A stretch of 64,000 nucleotides of DNA from Occultella kanbiaonis (GTDB taxonomy: Bacteria > Actinomycetota > Actinomycetes > Actinomycetales > Beutenbergiaceae): NCBI RefSeq assembly GCF_009708215.1, contig NZ_CP046175.1:1736001-1800000 (forward strand), read 5' to 3'. Shown here in pieces: positions 50,831 to 60,354 of this stretch; position 1 is the first letter of the stretch; the number at the start of each line of letters is the position of its first letter. The notes under the pieces were generated by a model, which was given only the letters and a program-made list of their open reading frames with translations, was not told where the DNA came from and did not search any database. The position numbers were made by a program, and so were the translations under genes.

Positions 50831-51694
50831 TCACGGGGCGAGTTCGATGCCGCGCTCGGCGAACGCCACGGCGATCCGGTGGCGCAGTTCGCTCGCGACC
50901 GACTGGTCGTGGTCGGCGCTGACTCGCACCCGCCAGGTGAGCGCGACCAGGTCGGCGGTGACCTCGTTGATCAGGCACTCCGGCTCGAGGTGACTGACGA
51001 CGTCCGCGTAGAGGTTCTCGTTGCGCATCTGTGTGGTGAGTTCGCTCAGGGTGGTCCGCACCAGGGTGAGGTCGGTGGTGCGCGCGACCCGGAGCTCCAC
51101 CACCGCGAAGGCCCAGCCCTGCGTCAGGTTGGCGACCCTCAGGATCTCGCCGTTTCGGACGTACCAACGGCGGCCGTCGTCGTCGCGGATGAGGGTGACC
51201 CGCAGGCCCACCTCCTCGACCACACCGGAGGCGAGGATCCCGCCGCCGGTGCCGAGTTCCACGCGGTCGCCCACGCCGTACTGGTCCTCGATGAGCATGA
51301 AGCCGCCCGTGATCACGTCCCTGACGAGGGCTTGTGCCCCGAAGGCGATGGCGATGCCGACCACCCCGGCGGAGGCGATCAGGGGTGCCACGTCGACCCC
51401 GAGGGTGGTCAGGATCATCAGCACCGCGACGCTCCCGATGAGCGCGGTGGTCGTCGAGACGAGCACCGTCCGGAGGGTCTCGAGGCGCTGCTTGCGGCGC
51501 GGGTTCGGGGCCACGCCGAACTTCTCGGGCGTCCGCAGCAGACCCTTCGCCTCGGTGGCGATCAGCCCGCGTATGGTCCGGGAGATCAGGAAGCGCACGA
51601 GGACCGTGGTCAGGCTGGCGATCACGATGATGATCAGGACCGTCAGCGGGGCACCGGTCAGCGCGGCGACGACGTCGGGCGCGGCGATGTTCAC
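50831..51694 (-). CDS. Mechanosensitive ion channel (MscS family)
   Basis: The 287-residue channel has three N-terminal helices (LTVLIIIVIASLTTVLVRFLI, TLRTVLVSTTTALIGSVAVLMIL and the TM3 pore region APLIASAGVVGIAIAFGAQALVRDVITGGFMLIEDQYGVGDRVEL). A cytoplasmic vestibule follows (VVEEVGLRVTLIRDDDGRRWYVRNGEILRVANLTQGW). It releases solutes under hypo-osmotic stress. The GTG at 51694 follows a TAGGCT -10 by seven bases and is preferred over a GTG at 51712. Convergent with the EIIB gene. Confidence 0.93.
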   Translation of the reverse strand: MNIAAPDVVAALTGAPLTVLIIIVIASLTTVLVRFLISRTIRGLIATEAKGLLRTPEKFGVAPNPRRKQRLETLRTVLVSTTTALIGSVAVLMILTTLGVDVAPLIASAGVVGIAIAFGAQALVRDVITGGFMLIEDQYGVGDRVELGTGGGILASGVVEEVGLRVTLIRDDDGRRWYVRNGEILRVANLTQGWAFAVVELRVARTTDLTLVRTTLSELTTQMRNENLYADVVSHLEPECLINEVTADLVALTWRVRVSADHDQSVASELRHRIAVAFAERGIELAP

Positions 51695-51701
51695 GGCTGC
51701 C

Positions 51702-51707
51702 AGCCTA
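51702..51707 (-). promoter_or_regulatory. Leaderless-type -10 of the MscS gene
   Basis: Minus-strand TAGGCT followed by seven bases and GTG at 51694. It excludes the upstream GTG start. Confidence 0.45.
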
Positions 51708-51843
51708 ACCACGGGTGCCCGAGTGGCCGAGCACGCGGGTCCCCGGGCGTTGCCACGCGGACTATTGCCGTGCGCTCTGGCAAGATCAGGGCAGGAGTCG
51801 TCCCGCCACCATCTCGCACTGACTCAGGAGCCTGGAACCTCAC

Positions 51844-53994
51844 GTGAACGATCAGGACAAGAGTGACGTCCTCAGTGACAGCCTGCGGGCTCTCGCGGCC
51901 GCGCATGGCGTCGCCACCGAGTTCTGGGACTACCACGGGAACCACCGTGCGGTGAGCGCCGGCACCATCACCGCGGTTCTCGCCGCGATGGACGTGCCGG
52001 CCGGCAGTCCGCGCGAGGTCGAGCGCTCCCTTGCCGCGTGCGACCTCGCGCCCTGGCGCCGCGTGCTGCCGCCGAGTGTGGTGGTGACGGCGGGGATCGA
52101 GTCCCGCGTGCCGGTCCACGTCCCCGACGGCGAGACGGTGCATCTGCGGGTGGACCTGGAGGACGGCGGCTCCCGCGCCCTGGAGCAGGTCGACGACTGG
52201 GTCGAACCGCGGCTCGTGGACGGCCGCTCGATCGGGCGCGCCACGTTCCTGCTGCCGATCGACCTGCCGCTCGGGTGGCACACGCTGGTCGCGACCGTCG
52301 GCTCCGGCGGCAGCGAGGTGGGTGCCGTCCTCGCGGTCACTCCCGCCGTGCTCGAGATTCCGCAGCTGCGCGATGATCTCGGTCATCGCGCCTGGGGGCT
52401 GATGGCGCAGCTGTACTCGGTCCGCTCGCAGCGGTCGTGGGGGATCGGGGACCTCGCCGACCTCACCGAGCTGACGTCCCTGAGCGGGGAGCTGGGCGCC
52501 GACTTCCTGCTCATCAACCCGCTGCACGCCGCCGAGCCGAGCACACCGATGACGCCGTCGCCGTACCTGCCGGCCACCCGCCGGTTCGTCAACCCGATCT
52601 ACATCCGCCCCGAGGACATCCCCGAGGTGGGCTACCTGCCCACCTCCCAGCGCACCCTGCTGGAGTGGGGCATCGAGGAGATCCAGGGCACGAACACCGA
52701 ACCCGGCCCGCTGGACCGGGACGCCGTCTGGGACGTGAAGAAGCCCGCCCTTGAGACCATCTACACCTCGGGCCGGTCCCGGTCCCGGCAGCGCGCGTTC
52801 GAGCGGTTCCGTACCGATCAGGGCCAAGGACTGGAGGACTTCGCGCTCTGGTGCGCCGTGCAGGAGAAGTATGACGCGTCCAACTGGCCGCTCTCGGTGG
52901 AGCAGAGCAGCCCGGCGCGAACTCTCGCGCTGCGCCGGGAACTGGCGCAGCGGGTGGACTTCCACTGCTGGCTGCAGTGGATCGCCGACTCCCAGCTGAA
53001 GCGCGCGCAGGAGACCGCGCTGGCATCCGGCATGCGGATCGGGGTGATGCATGACCTGGCCGTCGGCGTACACCCGGAGGGTGCCGACGCGTGGTCCCTA
53101 CGCGAGGTGCTCGCCCGCGGGATCAGCGTCGGGGCGCCGCCGGACATGTACAACCAGCAGGGTCAGGACTGGTCCCAGCCGCCGCTGCGCCCCGACGTGC
53201 TCGCCCAGCAGGGGTACGCGCCGGTCCGGGACATGGTGCGCACGGTGCTGCGGCACGCGGGCGCGCTCCGGGTCGACCACATCATCGGACTGTTCCGACT
53301 GTGGTGGATCCCGCAGGGCGCCGGCGCGGCCCAGGGCACGTACGTGCGCTACGACCACGAGGCGACGATCGGGGTGCTCGCGCTCGAGGCGCACCGGGCC
53401 GGCGCGATCGTCATCGGTGAGGACCTCGGCACCGTGGAGCCCTGGGTCCGGGACTACCTGAGCGACCGGGGCATCCTCGGCACCTCCGTCCTCTGGTTCG
53501 AGCGCGAGAACGACCGACCGCTCCCGCCGGAGCAGTACCGCTCCCTCGTGCTGTCGACAGTGACCACCCACGACCTGCCGCCGACCGCCGGATACCTGGC
53601 CGAGGAGCACGTCGACCTGCGGGACCGGCTCGGGCTGCTGACCGAACCGGTCGCCACCGTGCGCCTGGCCGCCCAGGTCGAACGGGAACGGATGCTCGAG
53701 GCCCTGCGGCACCGGTTCCTGCTGCCCGAGGACCCCACCGAACGGCAGATCGTCGAGGCGCTGCACCGGTACGTCGCACAGACGCCGTCGGTGCTGATCG
53801 GGGTGGGCCTCGCCGACGCGGTGGGGGAGCGCCGCGCCCAGAACCAGCCCGGCACCGACACCGAGTACCCGAACTGGAAGGTGCCCCTTGCCGACGGCGG
53901 GGAGAAGGTCGTGTTGGTCGAGGACCTCGCCGGTAACGCCCGCTTCGCCTCACTGGTGGCCGCCCTGACGCAGGAACTGCGCGAGCAGGCCTAG
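51844..53994 (+). CDS. malQ: 4-alpha-glucanotransferase (amylomaltase, GH77)
   Basis: The 716-residue enzyme transfers maltooligosaccharide segments. After an N-terminal beta domain typical of actinobacterial MalQ (about 1-165), the GH77 barrel begins with WGLMAQLYSVRSQRSWGIGDLADLTEL. The catalytic nucleophile is Asp478 in GALRVDHIIGLFRLWWIP, the acid/base Glu526 in VIGEDLGTVEPWV, and the third carboxylate lies in STVTTHDLPPTAGYL. It is the first gene of a three-gene operon with PTS EIIA (2-base gap) and an SDR-type reductase. The association of MalQ with EIIA suggests joint glucose/maltodextrin metabolism. Confidence 0.96.
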   Translation: MNDQDKSDVLSDSLRALAAAHGVATEFWDYHGNHRAVSAGTITAVLAAMDVPAGSPREVERSLAACDLAPWRRVLPPSVVVTAGIESRVPVHVPDGETVHLRVDLEDGGSRALEQVDDWVEPRLVDGRSIGRATFLLPIDLPLGWHTLVATVGSGGSEVGAVLAVTPAVLEIPQLRDDLGHRAWGLMAQLYSVRSQRSWGIGDLADLTELTSLSGELGADFLLINPLHAAEPSTPMTPSPYLPATRRFVNPIYIRPEDIPEVGYLPTSQRTLLEWGIEEIQGTNTEPGPLDRDAVWDVKKPALETIYTSGRSRSRQRAFERFRTDQGQGLEDFALWCAVQEKYDASNWPLSVEQSSPARTLALRRELAQRVDFHCWLQWIADSQLKRAQETALASGMRIGVMHDLAVGVHPEGADAWSLREVLARGISVGAPPDMYNQQGQDWSQPPLRPDVLAQQGYAPVRDMVRTVLRHAGALRVDHIIGLFRLWWIPQGAGAAQGTYVRYDHEATIGVLALEAHRAGAIVIGEDLGTVEPWVRDYLSDRGILGTSVLWFERENDRPLPPEQYRSLVLSTVTTHDLPPTAGYLAEEHVDLRDRLGLLTEPVATVRLAAQVERERMLEALRHRFLLPEDPTERQIVEALHRYVAQTPSVLIGVGLADAVGERRAQNQPGTDTEYPNWKVPLADGGEKVVLVEDLAGNARFASLVAALTQELREQA

Positions 53995-53996
53995 CG

Positions 53997-54497
53997 ATGG
54001 CAGCGACGGACGCGAACCAGCCGGCCACGCCCGCCGTCGGCGTCGTCACGGTCCTGGCGCCGCTTCCGGGTCGCTCGGTCCCGCTGGCCGAGGTGCCCGA
54101 CCCGGTGTTCGCCGATGCGATCGTCGGCCCCGGGGTCGCGATCGACCCGCACCGTGAGGGCGAGGTCGAGGTGATCGCGCCGATCGGCGGAACCCTCGTC
54201 AAGGTGCACCCGCACGCGTTCGTGGTCGCGGACGGCAACGGTCACGCCGTGCTGGTGCACCTGGGGATCGACACCATCCAGCTCGCCGGCGACGGGTTCA
54301 CGGTGCACGTGGCCGAGGGCGCGGACCTGGTCGCGGGACAGCTCGTGATCACCTGGTCGCCGCAGGCCGTCGTCGACGGCGGCCGCAGCCCGGTCTGCCC
54401 GGTGATCGCCCTGGACACCCGGGCCGCGAGCCTCACCGAGCGCGTGGAGCTCGGCGACGTGCTCGACGCCGGGGACCCGCTCTTCGACTGGGCCTGA
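53997..54497 (+). CDS. PTS EIIA subunit, glucose type
   Basis: The 166-residue protein carries the IIAGlc fold: VLAPLPGRSVPLAEVPDPVFADAIVGPGVAIDPH, VIAPIGGTLVKVHPHAFVVADGNGHAVLVHLGIDTIQLAGDGF. His73 and His88 correspond to His75 and the phosphorylated His90 of Escherichia coli IIAGlc. It is cytoplasmic and would pass phosphate from HPr to an EIIB, possibly the one at 50562. It lies between malQ and an oxidoreductase, both transcribed with it. Confidence 0.94.
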   Translation: MAATDANQPATPAVGVVTVLAPLPGRSVPLAEVPDPVFADAIVGPGVAIDPHREGEVEVIAPIGGTLVKVHPHAFVVADGNGHAVLVHLGIDTIQLAGDGFTVHVAEGADLVAGQLVITWSPQAVVDGGRSPVCPVIALDTRAASLTERVELGDVLDAGDPLFDWA

Positions 54498-54503
54498 CGC
54501 GTC

Positions 54504-55574
54504 GTGCGGTCCCTGCTCACGGGGTTCCCGGGCTTCATCGGAACCCGGCTCGTCCGGGCGCTGCTCGACGATGACGACGTCGCGGTCGACGCACTGGTTG
54601 AGCCACGGATGCTCGACCGAGCCCGGGCCGCGGCACGGGAGTTCGGCGGCCGGGTCCGGGTGCTCGAGGGCGACATCACCGAGCCTCGGCTCGGGCTCGA
54701 CGAGGCCACCTACGTCGACCTGGCCGCGACCGTGACGCGGGTCTACCACCTGGCCGCGGTCTACGACCTCGCCGTCTCCGAGGCGCTCGCCACCCTGGTC
54801 AACGTCGAGGGCACCAGGCACATCCTCGACCTCTGCCGTGCCAGCGCCCGGCTGGAGCGCCTCCACTACGTCTCCACCTGCTACGTCGGTGGCGAGCGCA
54901 CCGGTGTGGTCCTGGAGTCCGAGCTGGACGAGGGCCAAGGGTTCAAGAACCACTACGAGGCCACGAAGTTCGCCGCGGAGGCGCTCGTCCGGGACGCTAT
55001 GCCTCGGGTGCCGACCACGATCTACCGGCCCGGCATCGTCGTCGGTGACTCACGCACCGGCCAGACCCAGCGGTTCGACGGCCCGTACTTCATCCCGTGG
55101 TTCATCCACCGGATGAACCGGTTCGGCCTGACGGTCGGGGCGATGGGCAGCGAGGAAGCCACGTTCAACGCCGTGCCGGTCGACTTCGTCGTCGACGCGA
55201 TCGCCGCGTGCTCGGGCGATCCGGAGACCGTCGGGGCCACTCTGCACCTGGCCGATCCGGACCCGTTGACCACGGCGGAGTTCGTGCGCGTCCTCTCCCG
55301 CACCCTGATCGGCAAGGACCCGCGCGGGCCTGCCGTCCCCGACGCCCTCCTGCGCCCGCTCCTCTCGCTCCCACCGGTGCGCAGGTACGTCGGTGGGACC
55401 CCGTTCGAGTCCCTCGTGTTCCTCCATCACCCGGTGCGCTACGACACGACCGAGGCCAGCCGGCACCTGACCCGCAACGGACTCACGTGCCCGCCCTTCC
55501 GCCAGTACGCGCCGGTCATGGTCGACTTCTTCCGGCGCCATCTCGGGGACGAGGAGCTGCGGGCACCTGTCTGA
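54504..55574 (+). CDS. Extended SDR / NAD-dependent epimerase-like oxidoreductase
   Basis: The 356-residue protein has the Rossmann motif LLTGFPGFIGTRLVRALL and the DITEPRLGL pattern. Also visible are a VYHLAAVYDLAVSEALATLVNVEGTRHILDLC helix, the active-site YEATKFAAE (YxxxK) and STCYVGGERTG. The layout resembles the NAD-binding-4/male-sterility branch (fatty acyl-CoA reductases), but the C-terminal domain is short and the substrate is open. The GTG start is 6 bases after the EIIA stop. It converges on phzF. Confidence 0.88.
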   Translation: MRSLLTGFPGFIGTRLVRALLDDDDVAVDALVEPRMLDRARAAAREFGGRVRVLEGDITEPRLGLDEATYVDLAATVTRVYHLAAVYDLAVSEALATLVNVEGTRHILDLCRASARLERLHYVSTCYVGGERTGVVLESELDEGQGFKNHYEATKFAAEALVRDAMPRVPTTIYRPGIVVGDSRTGQTQRFDGPYFIPWFIHRMNRFGLTVGAMGSEEATFNAVPVDFVVDAIAACSGDPETVGATLHLADPDPLTTAEFVRVLSRTLIGKDPRGPAVPDALLRPLLSLPPVRRYVGGTPFESLVFLHHPVRYDTTEASRHLTRNGLTCPPFRQYAPVMVDFFRRHLGDEELRAPV

Positions 55575-55628
55575 GGTGGGCGCCACGCGCTCCGGTGCCC
55601 GCACGGCTGGACGAACGCCGCCCGACCG

Positions 55629-56471
55629 TCAGGCCAGCGCGGTACCGCGGAACAGCGTCTGTGTCTGGCCGCCGACCCACACGGCCCGATGCGCGTCGAC
55701 GGTGACGGTGATGTCACCGGCGCGGTCGAGCCTTCGACCCTGGGAGACGCGGTAGCCGTCGACCCTCTCGCCGGTGCGGACGAGCCACTGGCCGACGGAG
55801 GCGTTCATCGACCCGCACACCGGGTCCTCGGCCACGCCCGCACCGGGAGCGAAGCTGCGCAGCTCGTAGGCGTGTTCCGAACCGGGCGGGTATGGACCGA
55901 GCGCGCCGATCATCGCGTCCGGGATCAGGGACAGGTCGGGGTCGAGGTCGAGCACCTCCTGGGCTGTGGACAGACGGATCACGGCCCAGCCGGGGCCGTT
56001 GTCGATCCACTGGTGATCCACGACCTGGGTGCGGTCGATGCCGAATGCGGCCACGACCTTGCTCAGGTGGTCCGCGTCGAGGTTCCCGCTGCGCAGCGTC
56101 GGCGGGGCGGCGAAGGCGAGCAGGTCACCGTCGCGCCGCACGTCGACGAGGCCGGCGCCGCACTCCTGGACCACGACGCGCGGATCACGGGGCGCTCCGC
56201 CGTGCTCGAGCCAGGCGTGCGCGGAGCCCAGCGTCGGGTGGCCGGCGAACGGCAGTTCTCCGCCGGGGGTGAAGATGCGCACCCGGTAGTCGGCGCCCGC
56301 GGACGTGGGAGTGAGCAGGAACACGGTCTCGGACAGGTTGGTCCACCTGGCGATGCGCTGCATCTGTTCGGTGTCGAGGTCGTCGGCGTCGTGGATGACG
56401 GCCAGGGGGTTGCCCAGATAGGGGTCGGCCGAGAAGACGTTGACCTGTGCGAACGGGCGGTGGCGAGTCAC
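55629..56471 (-). CDS. PhzF family isomerase-like protein
   Basis: The 280-residue protein is a PhzF-fold enzyme: FAQVNVFSADPYLGNPLAVIHDADDLD, RIARWTNLSETVFLL with the catalytic Glu48, RIFTPGGELPFAGHPTLGSAHAWLEHGGA, and GVAEDPVCGSMNASVGQWLV. PhzF isomerises a phenazine intermediate; most homologues outside phenazine clusters have no known substrate, and no phenazine gene is nearby. The GTG at 56471 with AGGAGAAGGAACC is preferred over in-frame starts 16 codons upstream. Confidence 0.9.
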   Translation of the reverse strand: MTRHRPFAQVNVFSADPYLGNPLAVIHDADDLDTEQMQRIARWTNLSETVFLLTPTSAGADYRVRIFTPGGELPFAGHPTLGSAHAWLEHGGAPRDPRVVVQECGAGLVDVRRDGDLLAFAAPPTLRSGNLDADHLSKVVAAFGIDRTQVVDHQWIDNGPGWAVIRLSTAQEVLDLDPDLSLIPDAMIGALGPYPPGSEHAYELRSFAPGAGVAEDPVCGSMNASVGQWLVRTGERVDGYRVSQGRRLDRAGDITVTVDAHRAVWVGGQTQTLFRGTALA

Positions 56472-56557
56472 GATGACGGTTCCTTCTCCTCGCGGGCGGG
56501 TGGCTTTCGTGCCCCCCAACTATGCGACAGATCCCCCCACGCATCCACGCGTCACGC

Positions 56558-57508
56558 TCACCCGAGCAGCGCCTCGAACTCCGGAAGTCGGCGGAACATG
56601 TCGGGCAGGCCCCGCACACCGTCGCGGACGACCTCGTGCGACAGGGCGAGGTCAGGGCCGGTGCTCGCCTCGACGTCGGCGAGACAACGGATGATGTTCC
56701 ACCTCGTGTGTCCCAGCCAGCCGCCGATCGTGAACACGAACCAGCTCGGACCCGACGGTGGCAGCGCGCCGCCCCCTGCGACATAGCCGTCGAGGACCGA
56801 GCGGAAGATGGTGGGCTCGATGTCGTCGAAGCCGGGCCCCTTCGAGAGGCCCAGCGCGGTCGAGCCCAGCTCACCGGCCAGGTCGAGCATTCCGGAGAGC
56901 TCCCAGTCGAGCACCACCGGCCGGCCGCCTCGGGAGAGCAGGTTCCACGGCTGGATGTCCCTATGGGTCAGTACGACGGGGCCCGGCCGTTCGCAGGTGT
57001 CGACGAAGTGGGCGATGGCGAGGAACGTCTCGACGTGCGAGGCGAGTTCGTCGGCCCACGGTTGTCCGGTCGCCGCAGCCCGCTCGGCGAGGTCCGGCCA
57101 GTCTCGCGCCGACGGGCCCTCGACCGACCGGTCGGTCCACTCGACGCCCAACGAGTGGATGCGCGCGAGGATCTCACCGATCTCGAACGCGTACGGCGCC
57201 GACACCGGTGCCTCGGGCATCGAGCGTCCATCGACCCACCGGTGGATGAGCACCTGGTGGCTCGCCGAGATCGGCTCCGGCATCGGGATGCCGGCGGCGA
57301 AGGCAGCCTGTTCGAACCTGAACACATCGCCGGCCCGATAGGCCCGGCGGCGGTCCACGAGGTTGAGCTCCTTCACCGCGAAGGACCCTTTGTCGGTGTC
57401 CAGCCGATACATCCGGTTGGCGAACCCGCCGTGCATGCGGGTCATCGGCGCGATCGGCGTGCCGAGATGCGAGAGATCCGGGCCGCGCAACTGGGATGAA
57501 CCGTTCAT
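56558..57508 (-). CDS. APH-family phosphotransferase
   Basis: The 316-residue protein has the kinase-like aminoglycoside phosphotransferase fold: MHGGFANRMYRLDTDKGSFAVKELN (with Lys46 for ATP), EIGEILARIHSLGVEW and the catalytic loop VVLTHRDIQPWNLL. The Mg-binding Asp lies in PVVLDWELSGMLDLAGELGSTALGL. The HRDIQPWN motif is complete. Relatives phosphorylate choline, homoserine or antibiotics; no evidence points to resistance here. It lies 20 bases from pepN, on the same strand. Confidence 0.88.
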   Translation of the reverse strand: MNGSSQLRGPDLSHLGTPIAPMTRMHGGFANRMYRLDTDKGSFAVKELNLVDRRRAYRAGDVFRFEQAAFAAGIPMPEPISASHQVLIHRWVDGRSMPEAPVSAPYAFEIGEILARIHSLGVEWTDRSVEGPSARDWPDLAERAAATGQPWADELASHVETFLAIAHFVDTCERPGPVVLTHRDIQPWNLLSRGGRPVVLDWELSGMLDLAGELGSTALGLSKGPGFDDIEPTIFRSVLDGYVAGGGALPPSGPSWFVFTIGGWLGHTRWNIIRCLADVEASTGPDLALSHEVVRDGVRGLPDMFRRLPEFEALLG

Positions 57509-57528
57509 CGACCTACCGGGGACCCGCC

Positions 57529-60099
57529 TCAGCGAGCGGCGCGGTCCACCGCCTGGGCCGCCAGGGCGCGGCGCACCGCGTCCCGGGACTCCACCACCAG
57601 GCGGCGCAAAGAGGGGGTGCGCTCGCCCAGCTGGGCGAGGAACTCATCGGTGCGGGCGAGCACGTCGACGCCGGTGGAGGTATCGATGTCCGCCAACTGC
57701 GCCGGGTACAGCCCGACCACGATGTTCTGCGCGATCTCGTTCGTGCGCTCGGCCCAGACCCTCTCGAGGCTGTCGAAGTAACGGTCGGAGAACGGGGCCA
57801 CCAGAGCCCGGTCGCGGGCCCGACCGAAGCCCTCGATGACCGCCGCCTGCACGGCGTTCGGCAACTCGTCGCCGTCGACGACCGCAGCCCAGGCAGCCTC
57901 CTTGGCCTGCGCCGTCGGGATCGCCGCCCGGGCCGCCGCCGCGGCCCGCTGGCCGGCGGCGGTCGAGTCCCGCTCGAGCTCGGCCGCGATCTCGGCCTCG
58001 CGCGCGGCGCCACCGGCGGTCAGCCCGGTCAGAAGGCTCCAGCGCAGGTCGGTATCGATGGCCAGCCCGTCCAGGCTGACGTCGCCGGCGAGCAGACCGC
58101 GCAGGGTCTCGATCTGGGCGCCGGTGGTGGCCCGGCTCGCGAATGCCTTGACGAACTGCAGCTGCGAGTCGGACCCGGTCTCGGCTGCCACGGCGAGCTC
58201 CCAGAGCGCGTCCGCGGCGTCCGATGCGACCTGCTCACGCTCGGCCGGGTCGGTGTAGTACTCGATGCTCGTGGCGAGCTGGCGAAGCAGCACGAGCACC
58301 ACGGTCGAGTCCGTCTCGGCGCCGATGTTCGCGGTGACCAGGTCGATGAACCGGCTCGCCGGCCACTCGCCGTCCCGGGTCATGTCCCAGGCGGCCGCGA
58401 GCACCAGGCTGCGCGGCAGAGAGTCGGTGAAGTCGCGCAGGTGCTCGACGGCGGTGGCCAGGGAGGCCTCGTCGAGGCGCACCTTGGCATAGGCGAGGTC
58501 GTCGTCGTTGACCAGGATCAACTGCGGTCGGTCGATGCCCACGAATCCCGGCACCGGCGTCGCCGCGCCGTCGATGTCGAGCTCGACGCGATGGGTGCGC
58601 ACCAGGGCGCCGGTGGCGTCGACGTCGTAGCCGCCGACGGCGATCCGGTGCGGTCGGAGCACCGGGTTCGTCTCCGGCGCCTCCTGGGTGATCACGAACG
58701 AGGTGATCCGGCCCTGGGAGTCCACCTCGAGCTCGGGCCGCAGCAGCGTCACGCCGGCCTCCTCGAGCCACAGCTTCGACCAGGCGGTCAGGTCCCGGCC
58801 GCTGGTGGCCTCGAGCTCGGTGAGCAGGTCCTTCAACTCGGTGTTGGACCGGGCGTGCTTGCGGAAGTACTCCCGGACCCCGGCCAGGAAGTCGTCCTGG
58901 CCCACCCACGCCACGAGCTGCTTCAGCACCGAGGCACCCTTGGCGTAGGTGATGCCGTCGAAGTTCACCTCGACGTCCTCGAGGTCGTTGATCTCCGCGA
59001 CGATCGGGTGCGTGGACGGCAACTGGTCCTGCCGGTACGCCCAGGACTTCTCCAGCGAGGAGAACGTCGTCCATGCCTGCGTCCACCGGGTCGCCTCGGC
59101 AGTGGCGAGCGTCGAGGCGTACTCGGCGAAGGACTCGTTCAGCCACAGGTCGTTCCACCAGCGCATGGTCACCAGGTCGCCGAACCACATGTGTGCGAGC
59201 TCGTGCAGGATCGTCACCGCGCGCCGCTCGACGGTCGCCTCGGGCACCTTGGAGCGGAACACGTACGTCTCCACGAACGTGACCGCGCCGGCGTTCTCCA
59301 TCGCACCGGCGTTGAACTCGGGCACGAACAGCTGGTCGTACTTCTCGAACGGGTACGGGACCTCGAACGCGTTCTCGTAGAACGTGAATCCGGCCCGGGT
59401 GATGTCCATGATGTTCTCGGCGTCCAGGTGCTGCGCCAGGGAGGCGCGGCAGAGCACCCCGAGCGGGATGGTGCGGCCGTCGCTCGACGTGAGTTCGCCG
59501 TCGACCCGGTGGTAGGGGCCGGCCACCAGGGCGGTGACGTAGCACGGCAGCACCCCGGTCGGGGCGAACGCCCACGTGGCGCTCGCGCCGTCACCCGTGG
59601 CGGCGGGGGTCGGCGAGTTGGAGACCACCTGCCAGCCCGACGGCGCAGTCACCGTGAACTGGAACGTCGCCTTCAGGTCGGGCTGCTCGAACACGGCGAA
59701 CATGCGCCGGGTGTCGGCGACCTCGAACTGTGTGTACAGGTAGACCTCATCGTCGACGGGGTCGACGAACCGGTGCAGGCCCTCGCCGGTGTTCATGTAC
59801 GCGCCGTCGGCGACGACCCTCAGCTCGTTCTCGGCGGCCAGGCCGGTCAGGGTGATCCGGGAGTCGGCGAACACCTCCGCCGGGTCCAGCGCGACCCCGT
59901 TGAGCACGACCTCGTGCACCACGGGCGCGATGAGGTCGATGAACGTGGATGCGCCCGCGGTGGCGGCGAAGCGGACCGTGGTCGCGGAGCCGAACACCTC
60001 GGCGCCGCGGGTGAGGTCGATCGCGACCTCGTAGCTGGACACGCTCAGCAGCGCGGCGCGCTCCTGGGCCTCGACGCGGGTGAGGTTCTCTCCGGGCAC
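57529..60099 (-). CDS. pepN: Aminopeptidase N (M1 family)
   Basis: The 856-residue zinc aminopeptidase has an N-terminal beta domain, the GAMEN exopeptidase motif (residues 265-269), the zinc site HELAHMWFGD (299-308, catalytic Glu300) with the third ligand Glu322 in WLNESFAEY, and the catalytic Tyr region further on. A C-terminal ERAP1-like helical domain follows. Length is typical of actinobacterial PepN. The GTG at 60099 was chosen because AAGGAG lies nine bases upstream and the conserved NLTR...ERA start follows. It is the last of three same-strand genes with the APH and phzF genes. Confidence 0.96.
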   Translation of the reverse strand: MPGENLTRVEAQERAALLSVSSYEVAIDLTRGAEVFGSATTVRFAATAGASTFIDLIAPVVHEVVLNGVALDPAEVFADSRITLTGLAAENELRVVADGAYMNTGEGLHRFVDPVDDEVYLYTQFEVADTRRMFAVFEQPDLKATFQFTVTAPSGWQVVSNSPTPAATGDGASATWAFAPTGVLPCYVTALVAGPYHRVDGELTSSDGRTIPLGVLCRASLAQHLDAENIMDITRAGFTFYENAFEVPYPFEKYDQLFVPEFNAGAMENAGAVTFVETYVFRSKVPEATVERRAVTILHELAHMWFGDLVTMRWWNDLWLNESFAEYASTLATAEATRWTQAWTTFSSLEKSWAYRQDQLPSTHPIVAEINDLEDVEVNFDGITYAKGASVLKQLVAWVGQDDFLAGVREYFRKHARSNTELKDLLTELEATSGRDLTAWSKLWLEEAGVTLLRPELEVDSQGRITSFVITQEAPETNPVLRPHRIAVGGYDVDATGALVRTHRVELDIDGAATPVPGFVGIDRPQLILVNDDDLAYAKVRLDEASLATAVEHLRDFTDSLPRSLVLAAAWDMTRDGEWPASRFIDLVTANIGAETDSTVVLVLLRQLATSIEYYTDPAEREQVASDAADALWELAVAAETGSDSQLQFVKAFASRATTGAQIETLRGLLAGDVSLDGLAIDTDLRWSLLTGLTAGGAAREAEIAAELERDSTAAGQRAAAAARAAIPTAQAKEAAWAAVVDGDELPNAVQAAVIEGFGRARDRALVAPFSDRYFDSLERVWAERTNEIAQNIVVGLYPAQLADIDTSTGVDVLARTDEFLAQLGERTPSLRRLVVESRDAVRRALAAQAVDRAAR

Positions 60100-60354
60100 G
60101 GACGTGACTCCTTGATCGACGAGCTGGTGGTATCGACGGTGACGGTGGGCCGGGTGGGCCGTGGTGCGATCCTGCCACTTCCGCCTGCCCGGCCGGAAAC
60201 CGATTAGTGCCCTGTCGGCGCCGGGCCGATCGTGGCCGGGGTGCCGACGACCACTCAGCGAGACGGCACCCCACCCCGGAATGCCACGGCCGGGGCCGGT
60301 GTTGCCGCCAACGCCGAGAACTCGCACCCCGCTGAACCCGTCCGAAGGAGAACC
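60100..60354. other. Divergent intergenic region between pepN and the DsbA-like gene
   Basis: The 255-bp region must contain promoters for both genes. AAGGAG near 60111 (minus strand) serves pepN and GAAGGAGAACC (60343-60353) serves the DsbA-like gene. No clear -10/-35 pair, palindrome or short ORF with a good start was found. Confidence 0.4.

Noticed and set aside
51750-51783. TTGCCA ... TGGCAA inverted repeat upstream of malQ as operator
   Set aside because: The arms are only six bases with a 22-base gap and no promoter elements align with them; it is too weak to claim.
56558-57508. Aminoglycoside resistance gene
   Set aside because: The APH fold is shared by many metabolic kinases and the sequence shows no specific resistance-enzyme signature.
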